Shown here one piece after another: positions 8,163-18,029 of a DNA stretch of 64,000 nucleotides (positions are counted from its first letter, which is position 1; each line of letters opens with the position of its first letter). The notes below the pieces were generated by a model. The model was not told the DNA's origin. It did no database searches and saw nothing but the letters and a program-made list of their open reading frames with translations. Both the position numbers and the translations under genes were made by a program. Origin of the DNA: Acidobacteriota bacterium (lineage in GTDB: Bacteria > Acidobacteriota > Terriglobia > Terriglobales > SCQP01); contig JAKASR010000013.1 in the NCBI GenBank assembly GCA_021818955.1, positions 31,614-95,613 of the forward strand. Reading direction: 5' to 3'.

Positions 8163-9586
8163 AACCCGATTTCCCGATGAACGCGCCGGCCAAGCACCCT
8201 CTTCAACTGCGATGGATACTCTCGGCCTTCGTTTTGGCGGAGATCGTGACCCGCCTGTTGTTGTTGAGCGGCGGCGCGGGATTTTCGCGCGTGCTGCTGC
8301 GTTTTGCCACCTTCGGCACCAGCCTGTTGCTGCTGATCCTATTGCCGTGGCGGGGACGACGGCATCCCGCGGCGCTGCCGCTGCTGTGGGTGATGATCCT
8401 CCTGGCCTTCGAATTATTTCATCCCCAGACCAACACCATGCTTTCCGGCCTGGCGCAGTTTGGCATGTATTTGGCCATTCTCTCGCCGCTGCTCTGGGTG
8501 CCGCGCCTGCAGGTGCGGGAGCGAAACCTGCGCGCCGCTCTCCTCTTGCTCTGGCTGTTTTATTCCTTGAGCTCCGCGATCGGCGTGCTGCAAATGTATT
8601 TCCCCGGCCGGTTTCAACCCCCACTCTCGCCCATCATCGCCAGCCTGGGACCGAATGTGCAAGGTTTAATGATCCACCTGGCGAATGGCCAGCGGGTATT
8701 CCGGCCCATGGGACTGACCGACACGCCAGGCGGCGCCGGCCTGGCGGGATTGTGGGCCATCCTGTTCAGCTTGGGCGTGCTGTTGACCAAATCCCCGTTC
8801 TGGCTGCGCATGTTGTGCTTTGCCAGCATGAGCGTGGGCATTGTCTGCGTGATTCTGGCGCAAATCCGCTCGGTCATGGTCATGTTGCTGATCATGTTGA
8901 TCGTGCTGGCGGTGGCGCTGGCCTGGCGCCGGGAATGGATGCGATTGTTGCGATGGATGGCGATTCTCAGCGTGCTGACCGGGGCCAGCATCAGTTGGGC
9001 CTTGAGCGTGGGCGGCCAGCAGGCGCTGCAGCGGTTGGAAACGCTGGGACAAAACTATCAGGGCCAAAACCTCTATGAAGTGGACCGGGGACAATTCCTG
9101 CGCTCGACTTTTCAAGTGGACCTGAAGAAATACCCCTTCGGCGCCGGCTTGGGCCGCTGGGGAATGATGAACTATTACTTCGGCACGAAAACCAATCCCC
9201 GCAGCTTGCCGTTATATGTGGAAATTCAGTGGACCGCCTGGCTGTTCGACGGCGGCATTCCTTTGATGGCTTGCTACACTCTGGCCATCCTGCTGGCGAT
9301 TCTTACCATGGTAAGAATCATCCTGTCGGAGCGCCGCTCCGGCCGCGACCTGCGTTTCTGGGCCATGATCGTGCTGGCCTATAACATCGCCTGCCTGGCC
9401 GACACCTTCGATTACACTTTTTTCGCGGGCCAGTCGGGCATGATGTTCTGGTTTTTAAACGCGGTCATCTTCACCGCCTGGCTGGATTCGCGCCGCGCGC
9501 CGGGTCCGGCCGCCGCGCCCGCGCTTCATGCCCTGCCCGCCACCCCCGAGCAGCAGCTCGCCTGGCGCCGTTGGATACACCCCTAA
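8159..9586 (+). CDS. O-antigen polymerase/ligase-type membrane protein
   Basis: A 475-residue polytopic membrane protein with about 10-12 hydrophobic segments, for example VLLRFATFGTSLLLLILLPW and MVMLLIMLIVLAVALAW. A large periplasmic loop includes SVGGQQALQRLE and GAGLGRWGMMNYYFG, the loop expected in Wzy/WaaL-type proteins, which polymerise repeat units or transfer glycan from the lipid carrier. The ATG at 8159 overlaps the preceding stop and was preferred over an open frame from 7835 that is only a shadow of the upstream gene. A second protein of this type lies at 28147-29547, so one may polymerise and the other ligate. Confidence 0.75.
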   Translation: MKPDFPMNAPAKHPLQLRWILSAFVLAEIVTRLLLLSGGAGFSRVLLRFATFGTSLLLLILLPWRGRRHPAALPLLWVMILLAFELFHPQTNTMLSGLAQFGMYLAILSPLLWVPRLQVRERNLRAALLLLWLFYSLSSAIGVLQMYFPGRFQPPLSPIIASLGPNVQGLMIHLANGQRVFRPMGLTDTPGGAGLAGLWAILFSLGVLLTKSPFWLRMLCFASMSVGIVCVILAQIRSVMVMLLIMLIVLAVALAWRREWMRLLRWMAILSVLTGASISWALSVGGQQALQRLETLGQNYQGQNLYEVDRGQFLRSTFQVDLKKYPFGAGLGRWGMMNYYFGTKTNPRSLPLYVEIQWTAWLFDGGIPLMACYTLAILLAILTMVRIILSERRSGRDLRFWAMIVLAYNIACLADTFDYTFFAGQSGMMFWFLNAVIFTAWLDSRRAPGPAAAPALHALPATPEQQLAWRRWIHP

Positions 9587-9588
9587 CC

Positions 9589-10719
9589 ATGCCACTTTAC
9601 CTGCTGGTGAGCGGGGATTTCCGGCCGCACGGCGGCATGGACCACCCCAATCACGCCCTGGCCAGCTATTTGGCCGGGCTGCCGGGAGCGGAAGTCCACC
9701 TGGTGGCGCATCGGGTGGAAGACCAGCTGGCGGCGCATCCGGCGGTGCACTTTCATCCGGTCGCGCGTCCGCTGGACCGGCCCTGGCTGGGCAAGGCAGC
9801 GCTGGAGCGCGCCGGGCAGCGTTGGGCGAGCCGCATTACCGCGCGCGGGGGACGGGTCATCGTCAATGGCGGCAATTGCCGTGGGAACGATATCAACTGG
9901 GTGCATTATGTGCATGCGGCATATGCCGCACCGGCGCAGAACCGCTTGCGCCGTATATGGCAGGGCTGGAAACACCGCCGATTTCTCCTCGACGAACGCC
10001 GTTGCCTGGCCCCGGCGCGCCACATCGTTGCCAATTCGCAACGTACCCGCCGGGACCTGGTCGAACGGCTGGGGCTCGAGCCGGAACGGATCCAGGTCGT
10101 CTATTACGGCTGCGACCCGGCGTTCACCGGCCGCAACGCCGCCGAACACAGCGCGGCGCGGCGCGAGCTGGGCTGGCCGGAGGATCGGCCGCAGGCGCTG
10201 TTTATCGGCGCGCTGGGCGATAACCGCAAGGGCTTCGACCGCCTCTATGAAGTCTGGCGGCTGCTCTGCCTCGATCCGGCCTGGGATGTGGACCTGCGCG
10301 CCGCCGGCCGCGGCGCCGACCTGGAATACTGGCGGCAACGGGTGCGGGCGGAGGGCATGAGCGGCCAGATCGATTTGCTCGGTTTTCGACAGGATATTTC
10401 CCGCCTGCTGGCCGCCGCCGACGTGCTCATCGCCCCGGTGCGCTATGAAGCTTACGGGCTGGCGGTTCAAGAAGCGCTCTGCCGCGGGCTGCCGGCGCTG
10501 GTCAGCGAAAACGCCGGCGTGGCGGAACGCTATCCGCCCGCCTTGCGTGAATTGTTGCTGCCCGATACGGAAATTCCCGAATGCCTGGTGGGCGCCCTCT
10601 ATGGCTGGCGCCGCCAGGCCGCCACCTGGCCGGACCGGCTGGCCGAATTCAGCGAAAGCCTGCGGCGGCACGATTGGACCGCCATGGCGCAAGCATTTAT
10701 CCAAGCCACCGCCGCCTGA
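9589..10719 (+). CDS. GT4-family glycosyltransferase 3
   Basis: About 376 residues, GT-B fold. The start MPLYLLVSGDFRPHGGMDHPNH carries the acceptor loop. The middle has HIVANSQRTRRDLVERLGL and VVYYGCDPAF, and the donor domain LFIGALGDNRKGFDRL and APVRYEAYGLAVQEALCRGLPALVSENAG. The ATG at 9589 lies two bases after the polymerase-like stop; a TTG at 9571 in frame is less likely. Part of the same transcription unit as its neighbours by spacing. Confidence 0.85.
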   Translation: MPLYLLVSGDFRPHGGMDHPNHALASYLAGLPGAEVHLVAHRVEDQLAAHPAVHFHPVARPLDRPWLGKAALERAGQRWASRITARGGRVIVNGGNCRGNDINWVHYVHAAYAAPAQNRLRRIWQGWKHRRFLLDERRCLAPARHIVANSQRTRRDLVERLGLEPERIQVVYYGCDPAFTGRNAAEHSAARRELGWPEDRPQALFIGALGDNRKGFDRLYEVWRLLCLDPAWDVDLRAAGRGADLEYWRQRVRAEGMSGQIDLLGFRQDISRLLAAADVLIAPVRYEAYGLAVQEALCRGLPALVSENAGVAERYPPALRELLLPDTEIPECLVGALYGWRRQAATWPDRLAEFSESLRRHDWTAMAQAFIQATAA

Positions 10720-10784
10720 AAAGCCGGCCGCGGCTCGAAATTCGTTCCCTCTTCGCCGCCGCGCCCGCTTGCTCGGCATTTCCC

Positions 10785-11957
10785 ATGCGTTGGATCATTT
10801 TGACGGGCGAATATCCGCCGCAACCGGGCGGCGTCGCCGAATATACGCGCACCCTGGCGCGCGGCCTGGCGCAAGCGGGCGATGCGGTCACGGTCATCGC
10901 GCCCGAGCTTGCCGCGGCGCCCCCCGCCGAATTGCCCGCGGATGAGGGCGTGGAACTTTACCCGTTGAAGGGCGGCTTTAGTTGGCGCGGGCAGGCGCAA
11001 CTGCGGCGCATCCTGCGCGCGCGCCCGCCCGACAGCCTGCTCGTCGAGTACACGCCTTATGCGTTCGGCTGGAAGGCGATGAATCTGCCGATGGCCTGGC
11101 GATTGGCGCACGAACCCGGCGCGGCCATGGCGGTCATGTTTCATGAGGTTCACTATCCGCTGGAGCGGGGCCAGCCCTGGCGGCTTCGCCTGCTGGCGCA
11201 GGCGCATCGCCGGATGGCGGCGTGGCTGGCGAGCGCGGCGCGCCTCACGCTGGTCTCGACTTCCGCCTGGATTCCGTTACTGCGCCAACTGGCGCCGGCC
11301 GCGCAGCCGGTCTGCCTGCCGGTGCCCAGCAGTCTGCCGGATCAGGCCGAGGCGCGGCGCGTCCGGGAAATTCGCTGCCAACTGGCGGCCGGGGACGAGC
11401 TTCTGCTCGGCCACTTCGGCACCTATGGCGCGCCGATTGGCGACATGCTCGATGCCATTTTGCCGGAGGTGCTGGCGTCGCGTCCCGCCGGCCGCCTGTG
11501 TTTGCTGGGCCGGCACAGCGAGGCCTTTGCGGCGCGATTGACGCAGCGCCACCCCCGGCTGGCGGAGCGCATCAGCGCGCGCGGCGGCCTGGGCGAGCAA
11601 GAGCTGGCCAATCACCTGGCCGCCTGCGATCTTCTGCTGCAGCCTTATCCGGATGGCGTCACCACGCGCCGCAGCAGCCTCATGGCCGGCCTGGCGCTGG
11701 GCCGGCCGATTGTGACGAATCGCGGCAGCCTGACCGAACCCTTCTGGCAGGAGGCGAAGGCGGTCTGGTTGCTCGAGGCCGCCGCGCCGCAGGCGTGGTC
11801 GGCGGCGGTTTGGGCCCTGGCGGAAGCCAGCTCGCGCCGCCAACTGGGCGCGCGGGGTCGCGCGTACTATCAAACGCATTTCTCCTGCGCGCAGGCGATT
11901 GCGCGCCTGCGCGCGTTGGCGGGCGGCGCCCTCCCGCTCACCCGCGGGCAAAGCTAA
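10785..11957 (+). CDS. GT4-family glycosyltransferase 4
   Basis: A 390-residue GT-B protein opening MRWIILTGEYPPQPGGVAEYT, the GT4 N-terminal signature with the GG acceptor loop. Donor-side blocks are LLGHFGTYGAPIGDML and DLLLQPYPDGVTTRRSSLMAGLALGRPIV. The E-x7-E acidic pair of the last block is less clear than in the other members (a Thr/Arg/Ser-rich segment replaces it), so donor binding may differ. The frame is open to 10581, but that part is antisense-like translation of the previous gene end. Confidence 0.82.
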   Translation: MRWIILTGEYPPQPGGVAEYTRTLARGLAQAGDAVTVIAPELAAAPPAELPADEGVELYPLKGGFSWRGQAQLRRILRARPPDSLLVEYTPYAFGWKAMNLPMAWRLAHEPGAAMAVMFHEVHYPLERGQPWRLRLLAQAHRRMAAWLASAARLTLVSTSAWIPLLRQLAPAAQPVCLPVPSSLPDQAEARRVREIRCQLAAGDELLLGHFGTYGAPIGDMLDAILPEVLASRPAGRLCLLGRHSEAFAARLTQRHPRLAERISARGGLGEQELANHLAACDLLLQPYPDGVTTRRSSLMAGLALGRPIVTNRGSLTEPFWQEAKAVWLLEAAAPQAWSAAVWALAEASSRRQLGARGRAYYQTHFSCAQAIARLRALAGGALPLTRGQS

Positions 11958-11972
11958 CCCCTGCAGGCTTCC

Positions 11973-12722
11973 ATGCGCTGGCGCGTTCCCATGCATCCCA
12001 TCGAGCACGTCTTGCCGGGTGCGGGCGCGCTTTTGGATATCGGCTGCAATACGGGCGCTTTTCTGCGTTATGCGCGGGAACGTTTTCCCCAAATCCAGGC
12101 TTACGGCGTGGACTTGAACTTCCTGGCTTTGCGGCAAATTCCGCGGCATGAAATTGCCTCTTGCCAATCGGTTTCCTATCAACTGCCTTTCGCCGACGAA
12201 GTGTTTAGCTGCGTAACCTGCATTCAGGTTTTCGAGCATATTCCCCCCGGCGAACGCCGGGCGACACTCGAGGAAATCTGGCGCGTGTTGAAACCCGGCG
12301 GCCGATTTGTGCTGAGCACGCCTCACGCCGGCATCACCGCCTGGGCCGACCCGAACAACCTGCGCTTTCGCTGGCCGCGGCTCTATCGCGCCCTCATCCG
12401 CACCGGCCTGCGCGACCGGGCCTTTACACGAGAGCGCGAAGTGATTTGGCATGATCACTTTCATTTGCATGAAATTCGCGAACTCGCCGGCACGCGCGCT
12501 TGGAAAACGGAATACGTCTATCGGGGAGGATGCCTGACGCCGTTCCTGGATTTATTGTGCTGGCCGCTCTATCGCCTGGGGCTGGACGCCAGCCCCGTCA
12601 ATCGTTGGCTGCAGCGCCTTTCCGGCTGGGATTTATCGCTCAACCTGGGCCGCGCCGGCTATAACCTGCTGATTGCTTTGCGGAAAGCGGAGTCGTATTC
12701 CGAGGCGGCGCCGTCATGCTGA
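11973..12722 (+). CDS. SAM-dependent methyltransferase (class I)
   Basis: A 249-residue class I methyltransferase. Motif I is LLDIGCNTGAFL (residues 20-31), the acidic post-I residue is in YGVDLN, and the later blocks are CVTCIQVFEHIPPGER and LEEIWRVLKPGGRFVLSTPH. It probably methylates a sugar or lipid-linked glycan in this locus. It lies 15 bases after glycosyltransferase 4 and overlaps the next one by 7 bases, so it is within the operon. Confidence 0.85.
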   Translation: MRWRVPMHPIEHVLPGAGALLDIGCNTGAFLRYARERFPQIQAYGVDLNFLALRQIPRHEIASCQSVSYQLPFADEVFSCVTCIQVFEHIPPGERRATLEEIWRVLKPGGRFVLSTPHAGITAWADPNNLRFRWPRLYRALIRTGLRDRAFTREREVIWHDHFHLHEIRELAGTRAWKTEYVYRGGCLTPFLDLLCWPLYRLGLDASPVNRWLQRLSGWDLSLNLGRAGYNLLIALRKAESYSEAAPSC

Positions 12723-13882
12723 AAAAGCTTCGCCTGCTCAGCCTGGGACATTCCTATGTGGTGGCGCAGAACCGCCGCCTGGCGCACGAGATGGCGCGCG
12801 CGGGCGAGGGCTGGGAAGTGACCGCGGCGGCGCCCCGTTTTTTTCCAGGCGACCTGCGCCCCATCGCCTTGGAAGCCCTGGCCGGCGAAGCTTGCGCCCT
12901 GGCGCCGCTGGAGACGCATGCCGGCCGCTGGCCGCATCTGTTCGGCTATGGACGCGAATTGCGCCCGCTGCTGGCGCAAGGCTGGGACGTGGTGCATTGC
13001 TGGGAGGAACCCTATGTCCGCGCGGCGGCGCAAATTGCCCGCTACACGCCCGCCGGCGCGGCTTTGGCCGTGGCTACCGCGCAAAATCTGGCGAAGTCCT
13101 ATCCCCCGCCCTTTCGCGGATTTGAACGGCGCGTGATGCAACGCGCCGCCGGCTGGATCGGTTTTGGCGAAACCGTCGTCCAAACCCTTGCCAGCCGGGA
13201 ACTATATGCCTCCCTGCCCCACCGCCGCATCGCGCTGGGCGTGGATTGTGAACGCTTCTACCCGGACCCGGCCGCGGGCGCGGCGGTCAGGCGCGAGTTG
13301 GGCTGGCATGAAGCCGGACCGCCGGTGATCGGGTATTTGGGCCGGTTTGTGCCGGAAAAAGGGCTGCCGCTGCTGCTCTCCGTACTGGAAAAGCTCGGCG
13401 CTTCGTGGCGGTTATTGCTGGCCGGCGGCGGCCCGATGCAGGCGGAGCTGGAAACTTGGGCGCGGCGGTTTCCCGGACGCCTGCGTATTGCCAACGGAAT
13501 TACCCACGACCAGGTGCCGCGCTATCTCAACGCCATGGATGTGCTCTGCGCTCCCAGCCAGACCACGCCGCGTTGGCGCGAACAATTCGGCCGCATGCTG
13601 GTCGAAGCCTTTGCCTGCGGCATTCCGGTCATGGCCAGCCGCTCGGGCGAAATCCCCTATGTGGTCGGCGAGGCCGGCTGTTTGCTGGCGGAAGACGACG
13701 CCGCTGCCTGGCGGGCGGAACTCGGCAGGCTGCTGGAAAATTCCGGGCGGCGGCGGGAGCTGGCGCAGGCCGGCCGGGAACGCGCATTGCGCAATTATGC
13801 CTGGCCGGTAATCGCGCGGCGCCACCTGGAATTTTTTCAGGACATTTTGGAGCGGCGGGCCGCGTCCGCGCGGCGCTCTTGA
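12716..13882 (+). CDS. GT4-family glycosyltransferase 5
   Basis: A 388-residue GT-B protein: LRLLSLGHSYVVAQNRRLA at the N-terminus, where the usual GG loop is replaced, then IGYLGRFVPEKGLPLLLSVL and REQFGRMLVEAFACGIPVMASRSGEIPYVVG with the E-x7-E-type segment. It is close to the glycosyltransferase family that uses UDP- or GDP-sugars, but the donor cannot be deduced. Its last 46 bases overlap the 3' end of the convergent methyltransferase gene, an unusually long tail-to-tail overlap. Confidence 0.85.
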   Translation: MLKKLRLLSLGHSYVVAQNRRLAHEMARAGEGWEVTAAAPRFFPGDLRPIALEALAGEACALAPLETHAGRWPHLFGYGRELRPLLAQGWDVVHCWEEPYVRAAAQIARYTPAGAALAVATAQNLAKSYPPPFRGFERRVMQRAAGWIGFGETVVQTLASRELYASLPHRRIALGVDCERFYPDPAAGAAVRRELGWHEAGPPVIGYLGRFVPEKGLPLLLSVLEKLGASWRLLLAGGGPMQAELETWARRFPGRLRIANGITHDQVPRYLNAMDVLCAPSQTTPRWREQFGRMLVEAFACGIPVMASRSGEIPYVVGEAGCLLAEDDAAAWRAELGRLLENSGRRRELAQAGRERALRNYAWPVIARRHLEFFQDILERRAASARRS

Positions 13883-14802
13883 GCGTGAACGGGCAGGCGG
13901 GCGATCGAGCCGGGGCGATCGAGCAGCAAGCCGAATTGAGGATACATGGGCGCCGCCGTTTCGCCGCCGGAAAATTCGATGACGGTGGCCCGCAAGCCCG
14001 GCGGCAGCACGGCCAACAGGCGCGACCGGACGGTTTGCGGGCTGTAAAAACGCGCATGCCGCTGGCCAAAATTGCTCACCGCAATGCATTCCGCGCCCGC
14101 GTCGAAGGACTCCAGCAAAGACGCCGTCACTCGCCGCGGGTCGAAATAAATGCGATCGGCCGGCGCCATATATAAAGGAAGGATGAGGCAAGCGCCGAGG
14201 GGACTTAGAATGCGATGCACTTCCGGAATCAGTTCCGAATCGGCCGCGCCCTCGAAATGCTCGAAGGAATTATGCAAAGTGAGCGCGTCGAAATACCCGT
14301 CGGGTACCGCGGTCAGGCGGGCGGCGGATCCGCCCAGGGTACGCCGCGGCAGATCGGTGGCGTATTCCAGGTCCTGCCGCCAGCATTCCAGCGCGGGAAA
14401 TTCCGCCGGCGCGATGCGCTGAAACGGACTGGCGGCGGAAGCGAGATCGCAATATCTGGCCGCGCGGGAAAAGTCGAGCAATTCCATGCCGAGAAAATGC
14501 TCCAGCGCTTTGCCTTTGCCCTGGCCGATCCGGTACAGCGCCTCGTAAGCATGGTAAAAAGCCTGGAAGCGGCCGAGCCAGGCCGGAGCGGCCAAATCCA
14601 GCTCGCAGTAGCCAAGCTTTTCCCCCGCCGCCCGCATCAACTGCCGGCGCAGCTCCGCCCGTTCGAAGCCGGCGGGGATGCTGCCGGTGGAAATGGGCCG
14701 GCGGCAGCGCAATTTGAGCGCGGCGAGCGCGCGATAATGGCGGGCCTGAATCAAGCCTGCCGACAGATGCCGCTTGATCGCTTGCCGCCGGGTTTCGCTC
14801 AT
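13837..14802 (-). CDS. SAM-dependent methyltransferase-like protein
   Basis: A 321-residue protein on the opposite strand to its neighbours. The C-terminal two thirds look like a class I methyltransferase: LDFSRAARYCDLASAASPF near residue 110, DALTLHNSFEHFEGAADSELI near 170, and EVHRILSPLGACLILPLYM. The glycine-rich motif I is weak, so cofactor binding is uncertain. The N-terminal 100 residues are helical and unfamiliar. It shares a divergent upstream region of 126 bp with the asparagine-synthase gene. Confidence 0.65.
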   Translation of the reverse strand: MSETRRQAIKRHLSAGLIQARHYRALAALKLRCRRPISTGSIPAGFERAELRRQLMRAAGEKLGYCELDLAAPAWLGRFQAFYHAYEALYRIGQGKGKALEHFLGMELLDFSRAARYCDLASAASPFQRIAPAEFPALECWRQDLEYATDLPRRTLGGSAARLTAVPDGYFDALTLHNSFEHFEGAADSELIPEVHRILSPLGACLILPLYMAPADRIYFDPRRVTASLLESFDAGAECIAVSNFGQRHARFYSPQTVRSRLLAVLPPGLRATVIEFSGGETAAPMYPQFGLLLDRPGSIARLPVHAQERRADAARRSKMS

Positions 14803-14928
14803 TGCCTTTCAATCCGCGCGCGCCAGCCAGGCACGCCTACAGGGATCGTAAGATTATAGACATAGTCGCTGAAAGCCGTCTTCGCTCAGCGGGCTCACGC
14901 TTTCACGCGCTGTTGGAACGTTTTTTTT

Positions 14929-16761
14929 ATGTGCGGGATTAACGGATATTGCGGCTGGCGGGCGCCGGGACTGGCGGCCGCGATGAATCGCGCCCTGCGG
15001 CATCGCGGCCCCGATGCGGAAGGCGTTTGGCTGGCCCCCCGCGGCGATATCGGCTTGGGCAACCGGCGGCTGAAAATCGTGGACCTGTCGCCGGCGGCGG
15101 CCATGCCGATGAGCAATGAAGAGGGAACCGTCTGGCTGACTTTCAATGGCGAAATTTATAATGCCGCCGGGCTGCGGGCGCAACTGCAAGACCGCTACCG
15201 TTTCCGTTCACGTTCCGACACCGAAGCGCTGCTCCACGCCTATGAGGAATGGGGGGTGGAGTGCCTGGAGCGGCTGCGCGGCATGTTCGCCTTCGCGCTC
15301 TGGGATGAGCGCCGGCAATGGCTGTTTCTGGCCCGCGACCGGCTGGGAAAAAAACCGCTCTATTACTGGAGACAAGGCCGGCGGCTAGCCTTCGCATCCG
15401 AAATCAAAGCGTTGTGGCAGGTCCCGGAAATCAGCCGCGAGCCGGACGCGGCGGCGCTGGCCGATTTTGTGCGGTTCCGTTATGTGCTCGGCGAGCGCAG
15501 CGGGTTTCGCGATATCCGCCGCCTGCCGCCGGCGCACGCCGCGATCTGGCGGGAAGGCGAGTGGCGCAGCTGGCGTTACTGGGAGCTGCCCGCGCCGGAA
15601 AGCGCCGCGCGAACGGACGGCGAATGGGAAGCGCGCATCCGCGAGCTGCTGGAGGAGTCGGTCGAGTTGCGCATGATCAGCGACGTGCCGGTGGGGGTGA
15701 TGCTTTCCGGCGGCTTGGATTCTTCGCTGCTGGCGGCCCTGGTGGCGCGGCGGCATGCCGCGCTGAAAACCTTCACGGCGGAATTTCCCGGCGCGGGCGG
15801 CCTGGACGAAGGCGGCAAAGCGCGGCGCTTGGCGCAAGCGTTGGGGTTCGAGCATCACTCCACCGCCATCCTGCCGCCCACGCCGGATGAACTGATGGAG
15901 CTGGCCGGAATCCTGGAAGAACCCCTGGCGGATGCCGCCGCCTGGCCCACGCTTCAGGTGGCGCGCCTGGCGCGCAGCCAGGGCGTTCCCGTGTTGTTGT
16001 CGGGAGAAGGCGCGGACGAGGTTTTCTGGGGATACCCCCGCTATCGTGCCCTGGAACTGGGCGAGCGGCTGAGCGGGCTGCGCTGGGGAAGCGCCGAAGG
16101 CGGCGAACTGGACCGCTCGCGCTGGCGGCGATATTGGCAGCGCGGCGGCCTGAACGCGCGCAATTATCGCGCCCTTCTCGCCCTGCCGGACAGCGCGCGC
16201 CGGCGGCTTTATCCCGGCTTGCCGGCGGGCGAGCCGCCGCCGCTGCCGGCCACAGGCGGTGCGGCGCAGCGCGCCGCGCAATGGGACCTCATGCACTGGA
16301 TGCCCAACGATCTGCTGCTGAAACTCGATAAGACCACCATGGCGGCCAGCATTGAAGGCCGTTGCCCCTATCTCGACGCTTATCTGGTGGAAAGCGCGCA
16401 ACGTTTGCCGGCGCACTTGAAACAAACCTGGCGCGAGAACAAAATCGTGCTGCGGCGGCTGGCCGTCCGGCTGGTGCCTGCCGACACCCGCGCCGCGCGG
16501 AAACAGCCCTTTCGGCCGCCGTTTGATGCCTGGCTGGAGCCGCAAACGCCGCTGGGCGGCTGGCTGCCCGCCAGGCTGGCCGAAAGCGAGTTGATGCGGC
16601 AAGGGCTCGTCTCCGGCGACGCCATCGTGTGGCTGCGCCGGCAGGCGGAGGCGGGTGCGGTGGCGGCCAAACAACATTTATGGACATTAGCCAGCCTGCT
16701 GGCCTGGCACGAAGCCGCACGCCAACTCGCGCCCGTCCCCGCGCCAACCGCGGCCGGCTGA
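14929..16761 (+). CDS. asnB: Asparagine synthase (glutamine-hydrolysing) homologue
   Basis: A 610-residue two-domain amidotransferase. The class II glutaminase domain starts MCGINGYCGW with the nucleophile Cys2, then RHRGPDAEG and FNGEIYN. The ATP-pyrophosphatase domain carries MLSGGLDSSLLAALV, the SGGxDS P-loop. GEGADEVFWGYPRY follows, as do KLDKTTMAASIEGRCPYLD and a KQPFRPPFD-like tail. In exopolysaccharide loci with exosortases such enzymes probably amidate sugar acids rather than aspartate. The gene is alone on its side of a divergent region and 48 bases before the next glycosyltransferase. An eight-T run immediately precedes the ATG. Confidence 0.9.
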   Translation: MCGINGYCGWRAPGLAAAMNRALRHRGPDAEGVWLAPRGDIGLGNRRLKIVDLSPAAAMPMSNEEGTVWLTFNGEIYNAAGLRAQLQDRYRFRSRSDTEALLHAYEEWGVECLERLRGMFAFALWDERRQWLFLARDRLGKKPLYYWRQGRRLAFASEIKALWQVPEISREPDAAALADFVRFRYVLGERSGFRDIRRLPPAHAAIWREGEWRSWRYWELPAPESAARTDGEWEARIRELLEESVELRMISDVPVGVMLSGGLDSSLLAALVARRHAALKTFTAEFPGAGGLDEGGKARRLAQALGFEHHSTAILPPTPDELMELAGILEEPLADAAAWPTLQVARLARSQGVPVLLSGEGADEVFWGYPRYRALELGERLSGLRWGSAEGGELDRSRWRRYWQRGGLNARNYRALLALPDSARRRLYPGLPAGEPPPLPATGGAAQRAAQWDLMHWMPNDLLLKLDKTTMAASIEGRCPYLDAYLVESAQRLPAHLKQTWRENKIVLRRLAVRLVPADTRAARKQPFRPPFDAWLEPQTPLGGWLPARLAESELMRQGLVSGDAIVWLRRQAEAGAVAAKQHLWTLASLLAWHEAARQLAPVPAPTAAG

Positions 16762-16809
16762 ACGCTGGCGGCCTTGCGCGCGAAGCCGCTTTTCGCGTTT
16801 TCAACTTTC

Positions 16810-18009
16810 ATGTCACCGGCTGGCGCTCAACCCGCATCGGATTCCACCGCGTGCCCGGGCCGGATTGCGGTGGTAACGCTCGACTATCCGCCGGCGCGGG
16901 GCGGCATCCAAACCCTGGCGCATGAAGTTTACAGCCGGCTGGCGGAACATGTGGCGTTCTTGCTGGCGCCGGCGCACCCCGGCGCCGCCGCCTGGGACGC
17001 GAGCGATCCGGCGCCGGTGGTCCGCGCCCGCTGCGGCATGAGCAGCCTGGCGGCCCGCGCCGGGTTCGCGCTGGAAGCGCGCTGGCGGTTACGCAGCCTG
17101 CCCCGCGACGTCAGCCTGCATTTTCTGAATTTATATGCCGCGCGCGCCGCCGGCGCGCCCGCGCTGGAACATGCTTATGCGCTCTGGGTGCATGGAGAAG
17201 AAATCCTGCGGCGCCGGCCTTCGCGGGCTTCCCAGGCCTGCCTGAGCGGCGCCGGCCTGATCTATGCCAATAGCCGCTACACCGCCGCCGCGGCACGCAC
17301 GCTCGCCGGACCGCGAGTTCCCATCGAGATCATTCCCCTGGGAGCCCCGCCCGGCTGGCTGCGCCGCCCGCCCTCGGCGCAAGCCGCCGATTGGCGGCGG
17401 CGCCTCGCGCCGAACCGCGCCCCCCTGATTTTGAGCGTCGGCCGCCTGACCCGCCGCGACCGCTACAAAGGCATGGACCTTGCCCTCGAAGCCGGCGCAA
17501 TTTTACGCCGGCTGGGCGCGGACTTCCGGTTGGCGGTGGTGGGCGAAGGCGATGATCGCGCGGAATTGCAGAGCCGCGCCCGGGCCGCCGGTATTGCCGG
17601 CTGGACGCATTGGCTGGGCCGGGTGGAAGCGGATACCCTGGTCGATCTCTACGATGCCTGCGATTTGTTCCTGCTCTATAGCCGTGAAGAAGCCGGCCCG
17701 CGCGGCGTCGGCGCGGAAGGCTTCGGCATCGTGTTTCTGGAAGCGGCGGCGCGCGGCAAAGCCGCGGTCGGAGGCCGCTCGGGCGGCGTGACCGATGCGA
17801 TTGCGGACGGCGTCAGCGGAGTGCTGGTCAATCCCAACCAGCCCCGGGAATTGGCCGAAGTTTTACTGCGTTTGCTGGCCAATCCCACTGCGCGCGCCCG
17901 GTTGGGAGAAGCGGGGAAGGCCCGGGTGGAGCGGGAATACAATTGGGACCGCTCGGCGCAAGCGGTCTGGGCGGCGCAACGGCGCCTGAGTTCGCGCCCA
18001 CAGCCATAA
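16810..18009 (+). CDS. GT4-family glycosyltransferase 6
   Basis: About 399 residues. After a short variable N-terminus comes IAVVTLDYPPARGGIQTLAHE, the GT4 acceptor loop, then LILSVGRLTRRDRYKGMDLAL and LVDLYDACDLFLLYSRE. The donor segment is GFGIVFLEAAARGKAAVGGRSGGVTDAI with both acidic residues. The ATG at 16810 or 16774 could serve; the former begins nearer the conserved part. Lies 20 bases before glycosyltransferase 7. Confidence 0.85.
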   Translation: MSPAGAQPASDSTACPGRIAVVTLDYPPARGGIQTLAHEVYSRLAEHVAFLLAPAHPGAAAWDASDPAPVVRARCGMSSLAARAGFALEARWRLRSLPRDVSLHFLNLYAARAAGAPALEHAYALWVHGEEILRRRPSRASQACLSGAGLIYANSRYTAAAARTLAGPRVPIEIIPLGAPPGWLRRPPSAQAADWRRRLAPNRAPLILSVGRLTRRDRYKGMDLALEAGAILRRLGADFRLAVVGEGDDRAELQSRARAAGIAGWTHWLGRVEADTLVDLYDACDLFLLYSREEAGPRGVGAEGFGIVFLEAAARGKAAVGGRSGGVTDAIADGVSGVLVNPNQPRELAEVLLRLLANPTARARLGEAGKARVEREYNWDRSAQAVWAAQRRLSSRPQP

Positions 18010-18029
18010 CCTCCGGCTGTTCACGCTTT